This document shows positions 17,410-25,320 of a stretch of DNA of 64,000 nt, one piece after another (the first letter of the stretch is position 1; each line of letters begins with the position of its first letter). The translations under genes and the position numbers were made by a program. This stretch comes from Polaribacter sp. ALD11 (GTDB taxonomy: Bacteria; Bacteroidota; Bacteroidia; Flavobacteriales; Flavobacteriaceae). The stretch lies in contig NZ_CP025119.1 of the NCBI RefSeq assembly GCF_002831685.1, positions 221,001 to 285,000 on the forward strand, read 5' to 3'. The notes under the pieces are model-generated. The model was not told where the DNA came from. It saw only the letters and a list, made by a program, of their open reading frames with translations, and made no database searches.

Positions 17410-18933
17410 TTGATACCTGCAAAAATAGAAGATGTTTTTATACAAATTACAACCAGTCTTTCTGGAGTAATTATAAACATTGTTGCAGGGAAATTTGCTA
17501 AGAATGAATTTACTCTCCAAGAATCTATTTATAAAACCTGCCCTTTTTTAGAAGGTACTTTAGAAGCTTTAGAAGTTTCGGATCCTTTTTTATTGGAAGG
17601 AATGATTATTCTTTCTAGCTCGATAGAGTATAATGTAGATTTAGAATTGTTTAAAAGTGAAGAAAATGTAACCGTTTTAATTCATAATAGAACAAAAATT
17701 TATAAATATGTAGATCAGCTAAACCAAAATAGAAACGATATTTTCTTTGTTAAAAGAGAACTTGCAGAAAAAAATTTAGAACTAGATAGGTTGCGTAAAA
17801 TTGCCGATAAAGCGAATGAAGAAAAATCACGTTTTTTAGCAATGATGAGTCATGAAGTAAGAAACCCATTAAATGTTATTTTGGGATACGCTGAAATGAT
17901 TTCTGAAGAACAGATTAATGAGAATGTAAAAGAGTACTCAAAATTATTATCGCTTTCTGGCAAGAATCTAAAAGTAATTGTAAATGATGTTTTAGATTTG
18001 TCTAGAATTGAAGCAGGTAAATTAGAGTTGATAAACTCACCAATAAATATTAGAGAAATTGCTGAAAATTCTATTAAAAATTTTAGATATCAGAATAAAA
18101 ACACTCAAGTAAAATTAGTTATTGAAATTGCAGAAAATGTACCTAGTTTAGTTTTAGGAGATGATGTAAGAATCAATCAAATACTATCTAATTTATTATC
18201 GAATGCTTTAAAGTTTACAGAAAGTGGTATTGTTTCATTGAAGATTAATTTGATTTCTGAAGAAAGAAATTCTACGAAGATTACTTTCTCTATTTCAGAT
18301 TCTGGAAGAGGAATGACTAATGAACAAGCTTCTAAAATATTTAACGAGTACCAGCAAAATAAAAAAAGTGACAATCGTGTTTTTGGTGGTGCAGGATTGG
18401 GCTTGTCTATAGTAAAAAGACTCTTAAAAGCAATGAATGGTTTTATTTTGGTTGAAAGTGAATTAAATAAAGGAACCACTTTTAAGGTAGAAATTCCGTT
18501 TTTAAAAGTAAATTCTTCAAATATTGTATCTGTTGAAAAAGTAGAAGTTTTAACTTCAAAAAGTTTACGAGGTAAAAGAATTTTAGTTGCAGATGATGAT
18601 GCTTTAAATCAAACAATTGTTGCGCATATTCTTAAAAAGGAAAATTCAATTTTAACACAAGTAAAAGATGGATTAGAAGCATTAAATGTGCTTAAAACTG
18701 CAATTTTTGATATTGTTTTATTGGATATTCACATGCCAAATATTACTGGCGAACAGTTAGTGCAACAAAAAAATGATTTTAAAAAAGAAAACAGAGCGCT
18801 TCCTTTTTTAGCATTAACAGCAAACACAACACCAGAAGATTTAAAACGATATAAAAGTATCGGTTTTAATGATGTAATAGGAAAACCTTATACAGCTGTT
18901 GAATTTGTTAAGCGAATCGGTTTAGTTCTTTAG
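17410..18933 (+). CDS. Cytosolic hybrid histidine kinase with C-terminal receiver domain
   Basis: 507 residues with no membrane segment. A PAS-like N-terminal domain (about 5-105, with CPFLEGTLEAL) leads into a coiled coil. HisKA follows with the phospho-accepting His148 (SHEVRNPLN), then HATPase_c (N box NLLSNALKF at 261, DSGRGM at 297, GAGLGL at 327) and a receiver domain (about 388-505) with acidic ILVADDD, acceptor Asp439 (LLDIHMP) and the conserved Lys in GKP. The start is TTG at 17410, six bases after the GTPase stop. It is the last gene of the module. It probably senses an intracellular cue, perhaps the GTPase itself; the output protein is not in the module. Confidence 0.92.
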   Translation: MIPAKIEDVFIQITTSLSGVIINIVAGKFAKNEFTLQESIYKTCPFLEGTLEALEVSDPFLLEGMIILSSSIEYNVDLELFKSEENVTVLIHNRTKIYKYVDQLNQNRNDIFFVKRELAEKNLELDRLRKIADKANEEKSRFLAMMSHEVRNPLNVILGYAEMISEEQINENVKEYSKLLSLSGKNLKVIVNDVLDLSRIEAGKLELINSPINIREIAENSIKNFRYQNKNTQVKLVIEIAENVPSLVLGDDVRINQILSNLLSNALKFTESGIVSLKINLISEERNSTKITFSISDSGRGMTNEQASKIFNEYQQNKKSDNRVFGGAGLGLSIVKRLLKAMNGFILVESELNKGTTFKVEIPFLKVNSSNIVSVEKVEVLTSKSLRGKRILVADDDALNQTIVAHILKKENSILTQVKDGLEALNVLKTAIFDIVLLDIHMPNITGEQLVQQKNDFKKENRALPFLALTANTTPEDLKRYKSIGFNDVIGKPYTAVEFVKRIGLVL

Positions 18934-18960
18934 TGATTTATTTTTGAAGTGTAATTCATT

Positions 18961-19716
18961 TTAATAAGTATTAATATGTTGTGTTTTTCTTTGTTTATAC
19001 TTTCTATTCGTTTTAATTAAACGATACCTCAAGTCGTCATAAAACAGACTTATTAATAAAATGATTGCTCCTAAAAGAAGTGTATTTAATTCTAAACCAA
19101 TACTAGAATAAAGATATCCTCCAGTTATTCCTCCGAGAAAGAAGAAGCAAATTATATAAATTCGTAGTTTTATAGTCGCTTTAATTTGATCTCTTTTTGG
19201 ATAAGATTTAGGAAAAAATAATTGAGAAAGTTCAATTCCTAAATCTGTAAATAGCCCTGTTAGGTGTGTGGTTCTAACAATGGTATTCGAAATCTTCGTG
19301 ACATAAGAATTCTGAAGACCCATTGCAAAAAGTAGTAAACAAACAATTAAGTCAGGATATTTTATTTTAGTAACATTGCTTATTAGAGCAATTGCTATTA
19401 AGATTAAAGATTCAATAATTGTTGGTAAGACAAAAAGATTCAATTTCTTTTTCTCTCTAAACGCCTCAATAAGGAAACTTGAAAGAAAAGAACCAAATAG
19501 AAAAGAAAAGATATAAAGGAAATACACAGTGCCTTTCCAAAACTCGAAATTGGCTACGTCACTAATAAATAAAGCAAAATGACCAGTTACATTTGTTGTT
19601 AATTGTTTAAAAGATAAAAACCCTGTAACATTAACAATGCCAGCAACAAAAGATAAAACAGTCGCAATTCTAAGGTTGTGTTTTAAAGTTCTGCTTTTGC
19701 CTTGATGTCTAAACAT
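18961..19716 (-). CDS. YoaK family (DUF1275) membrane protein
   Basis: 251 residues with six or so membrane helices. The N-terminal LSFVAGIVNVTGFLSF and TTNVTGHFALF are the family hallmark, and a central FAMGLQNSYVTKISN carries the conserved GxQN. YoaK/DUF1275 proteins occur widely in bacteria and have no proven function; a transporter-like role is often assumed. The gene converges on the hybrid kinase gene with only 27 bases between stop codons and no visible terminator. Confidence 0.87.
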   Translation of the reverse strand: MFRHQGKSRTLKHNLRIATVLSFVAGIVNVTGFLSFKQLTTNVTGHFALFISDVANFEFWKGTVYFLYIFSFLFGSFLSSFLIEAFREKKKLNLFVLPTIIESLILIAIALISNVTKIKYPDLIVCLLLFAMGLQNSYVTKISNTIVRTTHLTGLFTDLGIELSQLFFPKSYPKRDQIKATIKLRIYIICFFFLGGITGGYLYSSIGLELNTLLLGAIILLISLFYDDLRYRLIKTNRKYKQRKTQHINTY

Positions 19717-19815
19717 GTTGTAGCTTCCTTTAGATAATAATCTATCGTTTTATAGCCTGTAATTGTAATAACTGTAAACGAGTTTGTTTTTCTAATTCAA
19801 AATAAAACTAGAGAA

Positions 19816-21051
19816 TTAATACCAGCGTTTTTTCTTCTTTTTAGAAGCTTCAGATTTTCTTCCTTTTTTATTTTTACTAACTGTATTTGGTTGTGATTTT
19901 TTGTTTTTTGGTTTATTTATAACATAAGGATGTTCTGTAATAACCTTAATTGGTCTTTCAATTAAAACTTCAATCAATTTAATATACGCATTCTCATCAG
20001 GAGAACAGAAAGAAAATGCGATTCCAGATTTACCAGCTCTACCAGTTCTACCAATTCTATGAATATAAGTTTCCGCAACATTAGGAATATCAAAGTTGAT
20101 AATCGCATCTACATTTGTAATGTCAATTCCACGAGACGCAACATCTGTAGCTATTAAAATATGTGCTTTTTTTTCTTTAAAATCTTCAATAGCTTTATTT
20201 CTAACACCTTGTGTTTTATCACCATGAATACTAGCTACTTTATATCCGTTTTTAGTTAAAGATTCCTCTAACTTATCAACACCAAATTTTGTACGTCTAA
20301 AAATGATGATTTTTCCATTTATGGTATTTCTCAACAAATGCAAACATAAATCTGTCTTGTTCTTTTTTGGAAGATAATATAATAACTGACCAATATTCTT
20401 AGCCGTAGTTTCTTCAGGGTTTATTTCAACAACAACCGGACTTTTTATTACTTTTTTTGCTAAATCAACGATTTTTTCTGGCATTGTAGCAGAAAAAAGT
20501 AAGGTTTGTTTTTTCTTAGGACATAAAGCTTCTATTTTCTTAATGTCAGCTATAAAGCCCATGTCTAGCATTAAATCTGCTTCATCTAAAACAAATATTT
20601 CTACTGCGCTTAAGTCGATATTTCCTTGCATTTGTAAGTCAATCAATCTACCAGGAGTTGCAACTAAAATATCAACCCCTTTTGCTAAAATTTCTTTTTG
20701 AGGCTCTAAAGAAACGCCTCCAAAAACAGCTGTAGCTCTTAGATTAGAATATTTACTAAAACTTTTAAAGTTTTCTAAAATCTGAATAGCTAATTCACGC
20801 GTAGGAGTTACAATTAAAGACTTTATCTTTTTATCGCCTTTTTCTGCATCTTGTTCTTTAAATAATAACTGTATAATTGGCAATGCAAAAGCAGCCGTTT
20901 TTCCTGTACCAGTTTGTGCAGAAACAATAACGTTCTTTTTATCTAAAACTAAAGGAATCGCTTTTTGTTGTACTAAAGTTGGTGTTTGAAATCTCTCTTC
21001 AGCAACTGCTTTTAAGATAGATTTATTGAAAGGAAAATCAGAAAACTGCAT
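19816..21051 (-). CDS. DEAD-box ATP-dependent RNA helicase (RhlE-like)
   Basis: 411 residues. Motifs in order: Q motif (TPTLVQQKAIP), I AQTGTGKT, Ia PTRELA, Ib TPGRL, II DEAD (VLDEADLML), III SAT, IV IIFRRTK, V ATDVASRGID, VI HRIGRTGRAG. The tail (about 375-411) is strongly basic (KNKKGRKSEASKKKKKR), the usual RNA-binding extension. It unwinds RNA duplexes in ribosome assembly or mRNA decay. A TACCTTTG box (complement of 21067-21074) lies 15 bases before the ATG. Confidence 0.95.
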   Translation of the reverse strand: MQFSDFPFNKSILKAVAEERFQTPTLVQQKAIPLVLDKKNVIVSAQTGTGKTAAFALPIIQLLFKEQDAEKGDKKIKSLIVTPTRELAIQILENFKSFSKYSNLRATAVFGGVSLEPQKEILAKGVDILVATPGRLIDLQMQGNIDLSAVEIFVLDEADLMLDMGFIADIKKIEALCPKKKQTLLFSATMPEKIVDLAKKVIKSPVVVEINPEETTAKNIGQLLYYLPKKNKTDLCLHLLRNTINGKIIIFRRTKFGVDKLEESLTKNGYKVASIHGDKTQGVRNKAIEDFKEKKAHILIATDVASRGIDITNVDAIINFDIPNVAETYIHRIGRTGRAGKSGIAFSFCSPDENAYIKLIEVLIERPIKVITEHPYVINKPKNKKSQPNTVSKNKKGRKSEASKKKKKRWY

Positions 21052-21066
21052 GTATTATTTTTAATG

Positions 21067-21074
21067 CAAAGGTA
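21067..21074 (-). promoter_or_regulatory. -7 box of the DEAD-box helicase promoter
   Basis: TACCTTTG on the minus strand, 15 bases upstream of the ATG at 21051, gives a predicted leader of about 11 bases. A TTG 26 bases further up is slightly too far for a standard -33. Confidence 0.45.
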
Positions 21075-21166
21075 GTTTAAAAGTAAGTATATTTTTTGTT
21101 CAATTTTGTTTTAATAGTATAGGTGTATAATTTACTTTTATAGTCTGGTTTAGATCAATATTATTT

Positions 21167-21844
21167 ATGAATAAGAAAGAAAACGGACTTAAAAGAATAA
21201 AAAAACCTTGGCCAACCAAAGACGCTATGGATCAGGTTTACAAACTGAAACTATGGGGAGATAACAACTCTGATTTTTATTCAGGTGACGGTTCTCATAA
21301 TTCTGGGATTGTAAAACCTTATATAAATGCTGTTGCAGCGTTTTTAACCTCTTTTAAAAACCTTATTACAGTTTGCGATTTAGGGTGTGGAGATTTTAAC
21401 GTAGGAAAAGAATTGGTACAATACACAAAGAAGTACGTTGCTATAGATATTGTAAAAGATTTGATAGCCTACAATAAAGAAAAATTTAAAGAAGAAAATT
21501 TAGAATTCCGTTGTTTAGATATTGCTAAAGATGATTTGCCTGCTGCAGATTGTGTTTTAGTAAGGCAGGTGTTACAGCATTTATCTAATGCAGAAGTACA
21601 AGACGTAGCGCATAAATTAGTGGCTTTTAAATATGTTGTTTTGACGGAGCATATACCAGAAGGAAATTTCACGCCAAATAAAGATATTATTTCAGGACAA
21701 GGAATTCGATTGAAGAAACAAAGTGGAATCAACTTATTAATGGCGCCATTTAATTTGAAGGTAATTGAGCAAAAACAATTAGTATCATTTGTTCTAAATG
21801 ATTCTAAAGGTATTATTGTAACTACTTTATATAAACTTTTTTAA
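21167..21844 (+). CDS. Class I SAM-dependent methyltransferase
   Basis: 225 residues, cytosolic. Motif I of the Rossmann fold is VCDLGCGDFNVG (about 70-81), followed by the acidic end of strand 2 (YVAIDIV) and motif IV-like DCVLVRQVLQHLSNAE. The N-terminal basic KRIKKPWPTKDAMDQVYKLK and WGDNNSDFYSGDGSH segment is characteristic of this subgroup. The acceptor molecule is unknown. It is a single gene closed by a terminator. Confidence 0.85.
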   Translation: MNKKENGLKRIKKPWPTKDAMDQVYKLKLWGDNNSDFYSGDGSHNSGIVKPYINAVAAFLTSFKNLITVCDLGCGDFNVGKELVQYTKKYVAIDIVKDLIAYNKEKFKEENLEFRCLDIAKDDLPAADCVLVRQVLQHLSNAEVQDVAHKLVAFKYVVLTEHIPEGNFTPNKDIISGQGIRLKKQSGINLLMAPFNLKVIEQKQLVSFVLNDSKGIIVTTLYKLF

Positions 21845-21846
21845 GG

Positions 21847-21875
21847 CACCTTTTTATTGCTGAAAAGGTGTTTTT
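21847..21875 (+). terminator. Rho-independent terminator after the methyltransferase gene
   Basis: CACCTTTT (21847-21854) and AAAAGGTG (21863-21870) form a perfect 8-base stem with an 8-base loop, followed by five T. Confidence 0.82.
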
Positions 21876-21902
21876 GTTTATTAGTATAAAAAAGAGTATG
21901 AC

Positions 21903-23006
21903 TTAAATTAAGGCTAAGAAACTTGAAATTTCTTCTTCTGTGGTGAAAAAATTAGGGCTAATTCTAATATTTTCGCCTTGTAAAGTTAATAATATTTTAT
22001 TTTCTTTAAGTTTTTCAAATAGTACTTTAGTTGTTTCGAAAGCACTTGTTTTAAAATGAACAATTGCTGTTCTTCCTTCTCTTTCTTCTATTGGTGTTAC
22101 TATTTCATATCCTTTAGCTTGCAGATCAGCGATAATAAGATCTGTGTTTTGAAGTGCTTTCTCATAAATATTTTCGACGCCAATATTAAGAATTAGTTGC
22201 AGACCTGCAGACCAAGCCGAAAACAGTGAATATGCAATTGTGCCTGTTTCAAATTTTCGAGAATCGGTATGATAAGAAAGTTGATCATGAATTGCAGGTG
22301 CTGCAAACATTCCTGGTAAAATTGGGCTAATTGTTTTTACAACTCTTTTGCTAACATATAAGAATCCCGTTCCATGCATGCCAAGCAACCATTTAAAGCC
22401 ACAACCAGACATTACATCAATCTGATCTTTCTCGACATCTATTGGAACCATTCCAGCTCCTTGGGCTGCATCTACCACAAATAAGGCGTTATTAGCATGT
22501 GCTATCTTGCTTATTTTAGATAAGTTAGGTCTAAAGCCACTATTAAATCTTACAGCGGCAACTGCAACAACCCGTGTTTTGTTATCTATAAGTTTTTCAA
22601 TTGCTTTAGAATCAAGACTATTGTCTTTATTTAACTTTGCAAACCGAACTTCAACACCTTTACTTTCTAAGTTTAACCATGGGAAAGTGTTGTTCCAATG
22701 TTCTTTTTCAGGAATAACAACATTGTCTCCTTTTTTGAAATCGATGCCTTGTGCTACCATTCCTAAACCAACGCCAGTACTTGTGGTAAGTGCGTATTCA
22801 TCTGGCGAACCACCTAATATTTTTGATAACGGAAGACGAACATCATCACGATTAAATCCTTTTTTATCAATAAAATTTAATTCTGATTTTATAAGTGTCT
22901 GCAACTTATCATTTACCAGGGTGTTTAGGGGCGCTTGCGAAGCGCTATTAAGATAAATAAATGCTTCGGTAATTGGAAAAAGTGATCGAATTTCTTTTGT
23001 ATTCAT
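21903..23006 (-). CDS. Class V aminotransferase / cysteine desulfurase-like PLP enzyme
   Basis: 367 residues of the fold-type I PLP family. It begins IRSLFPITEAFIYLNSASQAPL. The cofactor aspartate lies in FVVDAAQGAGMVPIDV and the Schiff-base lysine in SGCGFKWLLGMHGTGFLY. I see no mobile catalytic cysteine loop typical of NifS/SufS (CsdA-type), so the reaction may be an isopenicillin-N-epimerase or kynureninase-type elimination. It is first downstream of the esterase gene on the same strand, with a 65-base gap. Confidence 0.85.
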   Translation of the reverse strand: MNTKEIRSLFPITEAFIYLNSASQAPLNTLVNDKLQTLIKSELNFIDKKGFNRDDVRLPLSKILGGSPDEYALTTSTGVGLGMVAQGIDFKKGDNVVIPEKEHWNNTFPWLNLESKGVEVRFAKLNKDNSLDSKAIEKLIDNKTRVVAVAAVRFNSGFRPNLSKISKIAHANNALFVVDAAQGAGMVPIDVEKDQIDVMSGCGFKWLLGMHGTGFLYVSKRVVKTISPILPGMFAAPAIHDQLSYHTDSRKFETGTIAYSLFSAWSAGLQLILNIGVENIYEKALQNTDLIIADLQAKGYEIVTPIEEREGRTAIVHFKTSAFETTKVLFEKLKENKILLTLQGENIRISPNFFTTEEEISSFLALI

Positions 23007-23071
23007 GTCAAGATTAATTTGGTATGATCTTTAAATTAAACTTTAACTATTCATTTTTAGTTTAATTGTGG

Positions 23072-23713
23072 TTACAAACGCTCTTCAATCCAGTTTTTAA
23101 AACTATAAAAATTTTGTGGCGCAACTCCATGTCCAACATTGTATTCAGAATAGACGTTTTCAAAACCTAATTTGTCTAAAAAAGGTTTAGAATTCCTAGC
23201 CCATTCTACTGGTAAAACTTGGTCTACCGAGCCATGAGAACAGTAATAATCGGTTGTAATAGCTGTTGAGATATTTTCTGGAAGCAACTCTGTATTTATG
23301 TAACCACTCAATGCGATTACGTGTTGTATTTTATTCGGATAGAAAAAACTCAAAGAATAACTTAAAATAGCACCTTGACTAAAACCTAAAAGAAAGGTTT
23401 TCTCAGAATTTGTGTTGTATTTTTTCTTTATTTCATCAATAAAAATGGCAATTTTATCAATGGATTCTTTCGCTTCTTTTAAATCGGAAAACTTTCCGTT
23501 TTTATCATCAAAATTAATAGAATACCAAGCATAACCGCCAAACCCCATAGAAAGCGGTGCCTGTGCACTTACAATTAGCAAATTGTCTGGTAATTCTTCT
23601 GCAAAAGAAAATAAATCTTGTTCATTACTACCGTAACCGTGTAGTAAAATTAATAAAGATGGGTTTTCTAAAGCAACTTTAGGTTCTCTAACGATATAAT
23701 GTAAATCACTCAT
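23072..23713 (-). CDS. Alpha/beta hydrolase, phospholipase/carboxylesterase family
   Basis: 213 residues. The oxyanion-hole strand is LILLHGYGSNEQDL. The nucleophile elbow is GFSQGA (Ser about 115), the catalytic Asp lies in HGSVDQVLP, and the His in YNVGHGVAP. This is the YpfH/serine esterase pattern, with no signal peptide. It hydrolyses short esters in characterised relatives; the natural substrate is unknown. It is 16 bases downstream of the small membrane protein gene and probably part of the same minus-strand transcript. Confidence 0.88.
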   Translation of the reverse strand: MSDLHYIVREPKVALENPSLLILLHGYGSNEQDLFSFAEELPDNLLIVSAQAPLSMGFGGYAWYSINFDDKNGKFSDLKEAKESIDKIAIFIDEIKKKYNTNSEKTFLLGFSQGAILSYSLSFFYPNKIQHVIALSGYINTELLPENISTAITTDYYCSHGSVDQVLPVEWARNSKPFLDKLGFENVYSEYNVGHGVAPQNFYSFKNWIEERL

Positions 23714-23729
23714 TCTAAAAAAAACTTAA

Positions 23730-24056
23730 TTAAATATTTTTAAACCATTCTTGAAACTGTTCACCAATAAAAGGAACTAATTTTTCTTCACCTTTAATTG
23801 CTCCGAATAAAGAAATAATCCAAAGAACAAAAACTAAAATACCAACAATCCAACCAGCAGTAGCACCAATGTATCTATATACTATGTATTGATTAGCAAA
23901 GTACAAAAGGTTTAAGCCAATCATTTGTCTTATATAGAAACTAGCAAAATAATTTTTTTTACTGTTGTTCATAATAAAAGCGATAAGTAAGCCAATTACC
24001 CATAAATGACTAATAATAGCGGTTGTTTTTCCTTCTTTTACTGTATAATTTTCCAT
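23730..24056 (-). CDS. Small DUF4870/Tic20-like membrane protein
   Basis: 108 residues with three membrane helices (about 12-30, 42-62 and 66-90). The pattern YFASFYIRQMIGLNLLYF and GAIKGEEKLVPFIGEQFQEWF is typical of DUF4870-type or Tic20-like small proteins in Bacteroidota. No function is established. It starts 7 bases after the dihydroorotase-like gene. Confidence 0.72.
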   Translation of the reverse strand: MENYTVKEGKTTAIISHLWVIGLLIAFIMNNSKKNYFASFYIRQMIGLNLLYFANQYIVYRYIGATAGWIVGILVFVLWIISLFGAIKGEEKLVPFIGEQFQEWFKNI

Positions 24057-24063
24057 GTAATTG

Positions 24064-25320
24064 TTAATTTAATATAAGTTGATTATTAGAGAAGATACCA
24101 TATACTTTTCCGTTCATTTTTTTGTTGATAAATGGACTGTTTTTAGAGGTAGATAATATATCTTTTTTTGTAAAAGTGTATTTTTCTTCAGGATTAAAAA
24201 GTGAGATATCTGCTGTTTTTCCTTCCGAAATAGAATTGGTTTCTAAACCAAAAATTTGTCTTGGTTTTGAGGTGATGTTTTCAATAAAATCGTTTAAATC
24301 TAAAACAGAATTTATTGCGCCAAATAAACTTTCTAAACCAATGACTCCGTCTTTTGCTTCGCTAAATTCTAATTTTTTATGTTCAATATCAATAGGATTG
24401 TGGTCTGACGTAATAATATCAATAATACCAGATTTTACACCTTTTTGAAGCGCTTTACAATCTGCATTTGTTCTTAATGGCGGGTTTGTTTTATAATTGC
24501 TATCGAACTCATTTAGTTCGTTATCTGTTAATGTTAAGTGGTGTGCAGAAACACTACAAGTAACTTGCAAGCCTTTCTTTTTAGCGTCTTTAATAAGTGC
24601 TATAGACTTTACGGTAGAAATTGTTGGAATGTGCAGTTTACCACCAGTATACTCCAGTAAAAACAAATCTCTAGCAATTTGTAATTCTTCTGCCAATGCA
24701 GGAATTCCCTTTAAACCTAATTTTGTGCTGTTAATGCCCTCATGTGCAATTCCTTCCCCTGCAATAGCTCTGTTTTTCGGAAAACTTAATATCAAACCAT
24801 CAAAATTCTGAGCGTATAATAAAGAGACTTTCATCAAATTATCGTTGTCAATTGGTTTTTTATAATCGCCAAAAGCAATTGCGCCAGATTGTTGCATGTC
24901 ATACAGTTCTGCCATGTCTATACCTTTGCTTTGCGTGGTTAAGGCGGCAATTGGATATAATTTTGTAGCAAACCCATTTCCTTTATGAATTAGAAACTCT
25001 ACGGCAGCTTTATTGTCAATTACAGGATTTGAGTTTGCGTTCACAGCAACTGCTGTAAAGCCACTTTTTGCAGCAACTTGCAATCCGTTTTTAATCGTTT
25101 CACGTTCCTCGTAACCAGGTTCACCAAAAGAAACACTCGTATCGAACCAACCACAAGAAACATGTAGGTTTTCTTTAGTTACAATAGTGTATTCTTTTTT
25201 AGACGGAATGGTATCGTCAATTTGTTTGATAATACCTTCTTGAATTAAAATATCTTTTTTTTGTTGATGGTATGGGCTAGAAGAATCTATAATCGTTGCC
25301 GATTTTATAAGCGTAATCAT
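24064..25320 (-). CDS. Dihydroorotase homologue lacking most metal ligands (PyrC-prime-like)
   Basis: 418 residues with the overall order of a type I dihydroorotase: GEPGYEERETIKNGLQVAA, the GAIAFGDYKKP segment, VTCSVSAHHLTL, and IITSDHNPIDIEHKK. The first metal site, HxHLREPG in active enzymes, reads SVSFGEPG (62-69), so both histidines are serine. The bridging Asp of SDDG-type loops is Tyr153, and the HxED motif is replaced by SFPKN. His260/261 and Asp306/His307 remain. The protein is therefore probably inactive, and by analogy with PyrC-prime may support aspartate transcarbamoylase; this is inferred. It overlaps the BatA gene by 4 bases (ATGA). Confidence 0.82.
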   Translation of the reverse strand: MITLIKSATIIDSSSPYHQQKKDILIQEGIIKQIDDTIPSKKEYTIVTKENLHVSCGWFDTSVSFGEPGYEERETIKNGLQVAAKSGFTAVAVNANSNPVIDNKAAVEFLIHKGNGFATKLYPIAALTTQSKGIDMAELYDMQQSGAIAFGDYKKPIDNDNLMKVSLLYAQNFDGLILSFPKNRAIAGEGIAHEGINSTKLGLKGIPALAEELQIARDLFLLEYTGGKLHIPTISTVKSIALIKDAKKKGLQVTCSVSAHHLTLTDNELNEFDSNYKTNPPLRTNADCKALQKGVKSGIIDIITSDHNPIDIEHKKLEFSEAKDGVIGLESLFGAINSVLDLNDFIENITSKPRQIFGLETNSISEGKTADISLFNPEEKYTFTKKDILSTSKNSPFINKKMNGKVYGIFSNNQLILN

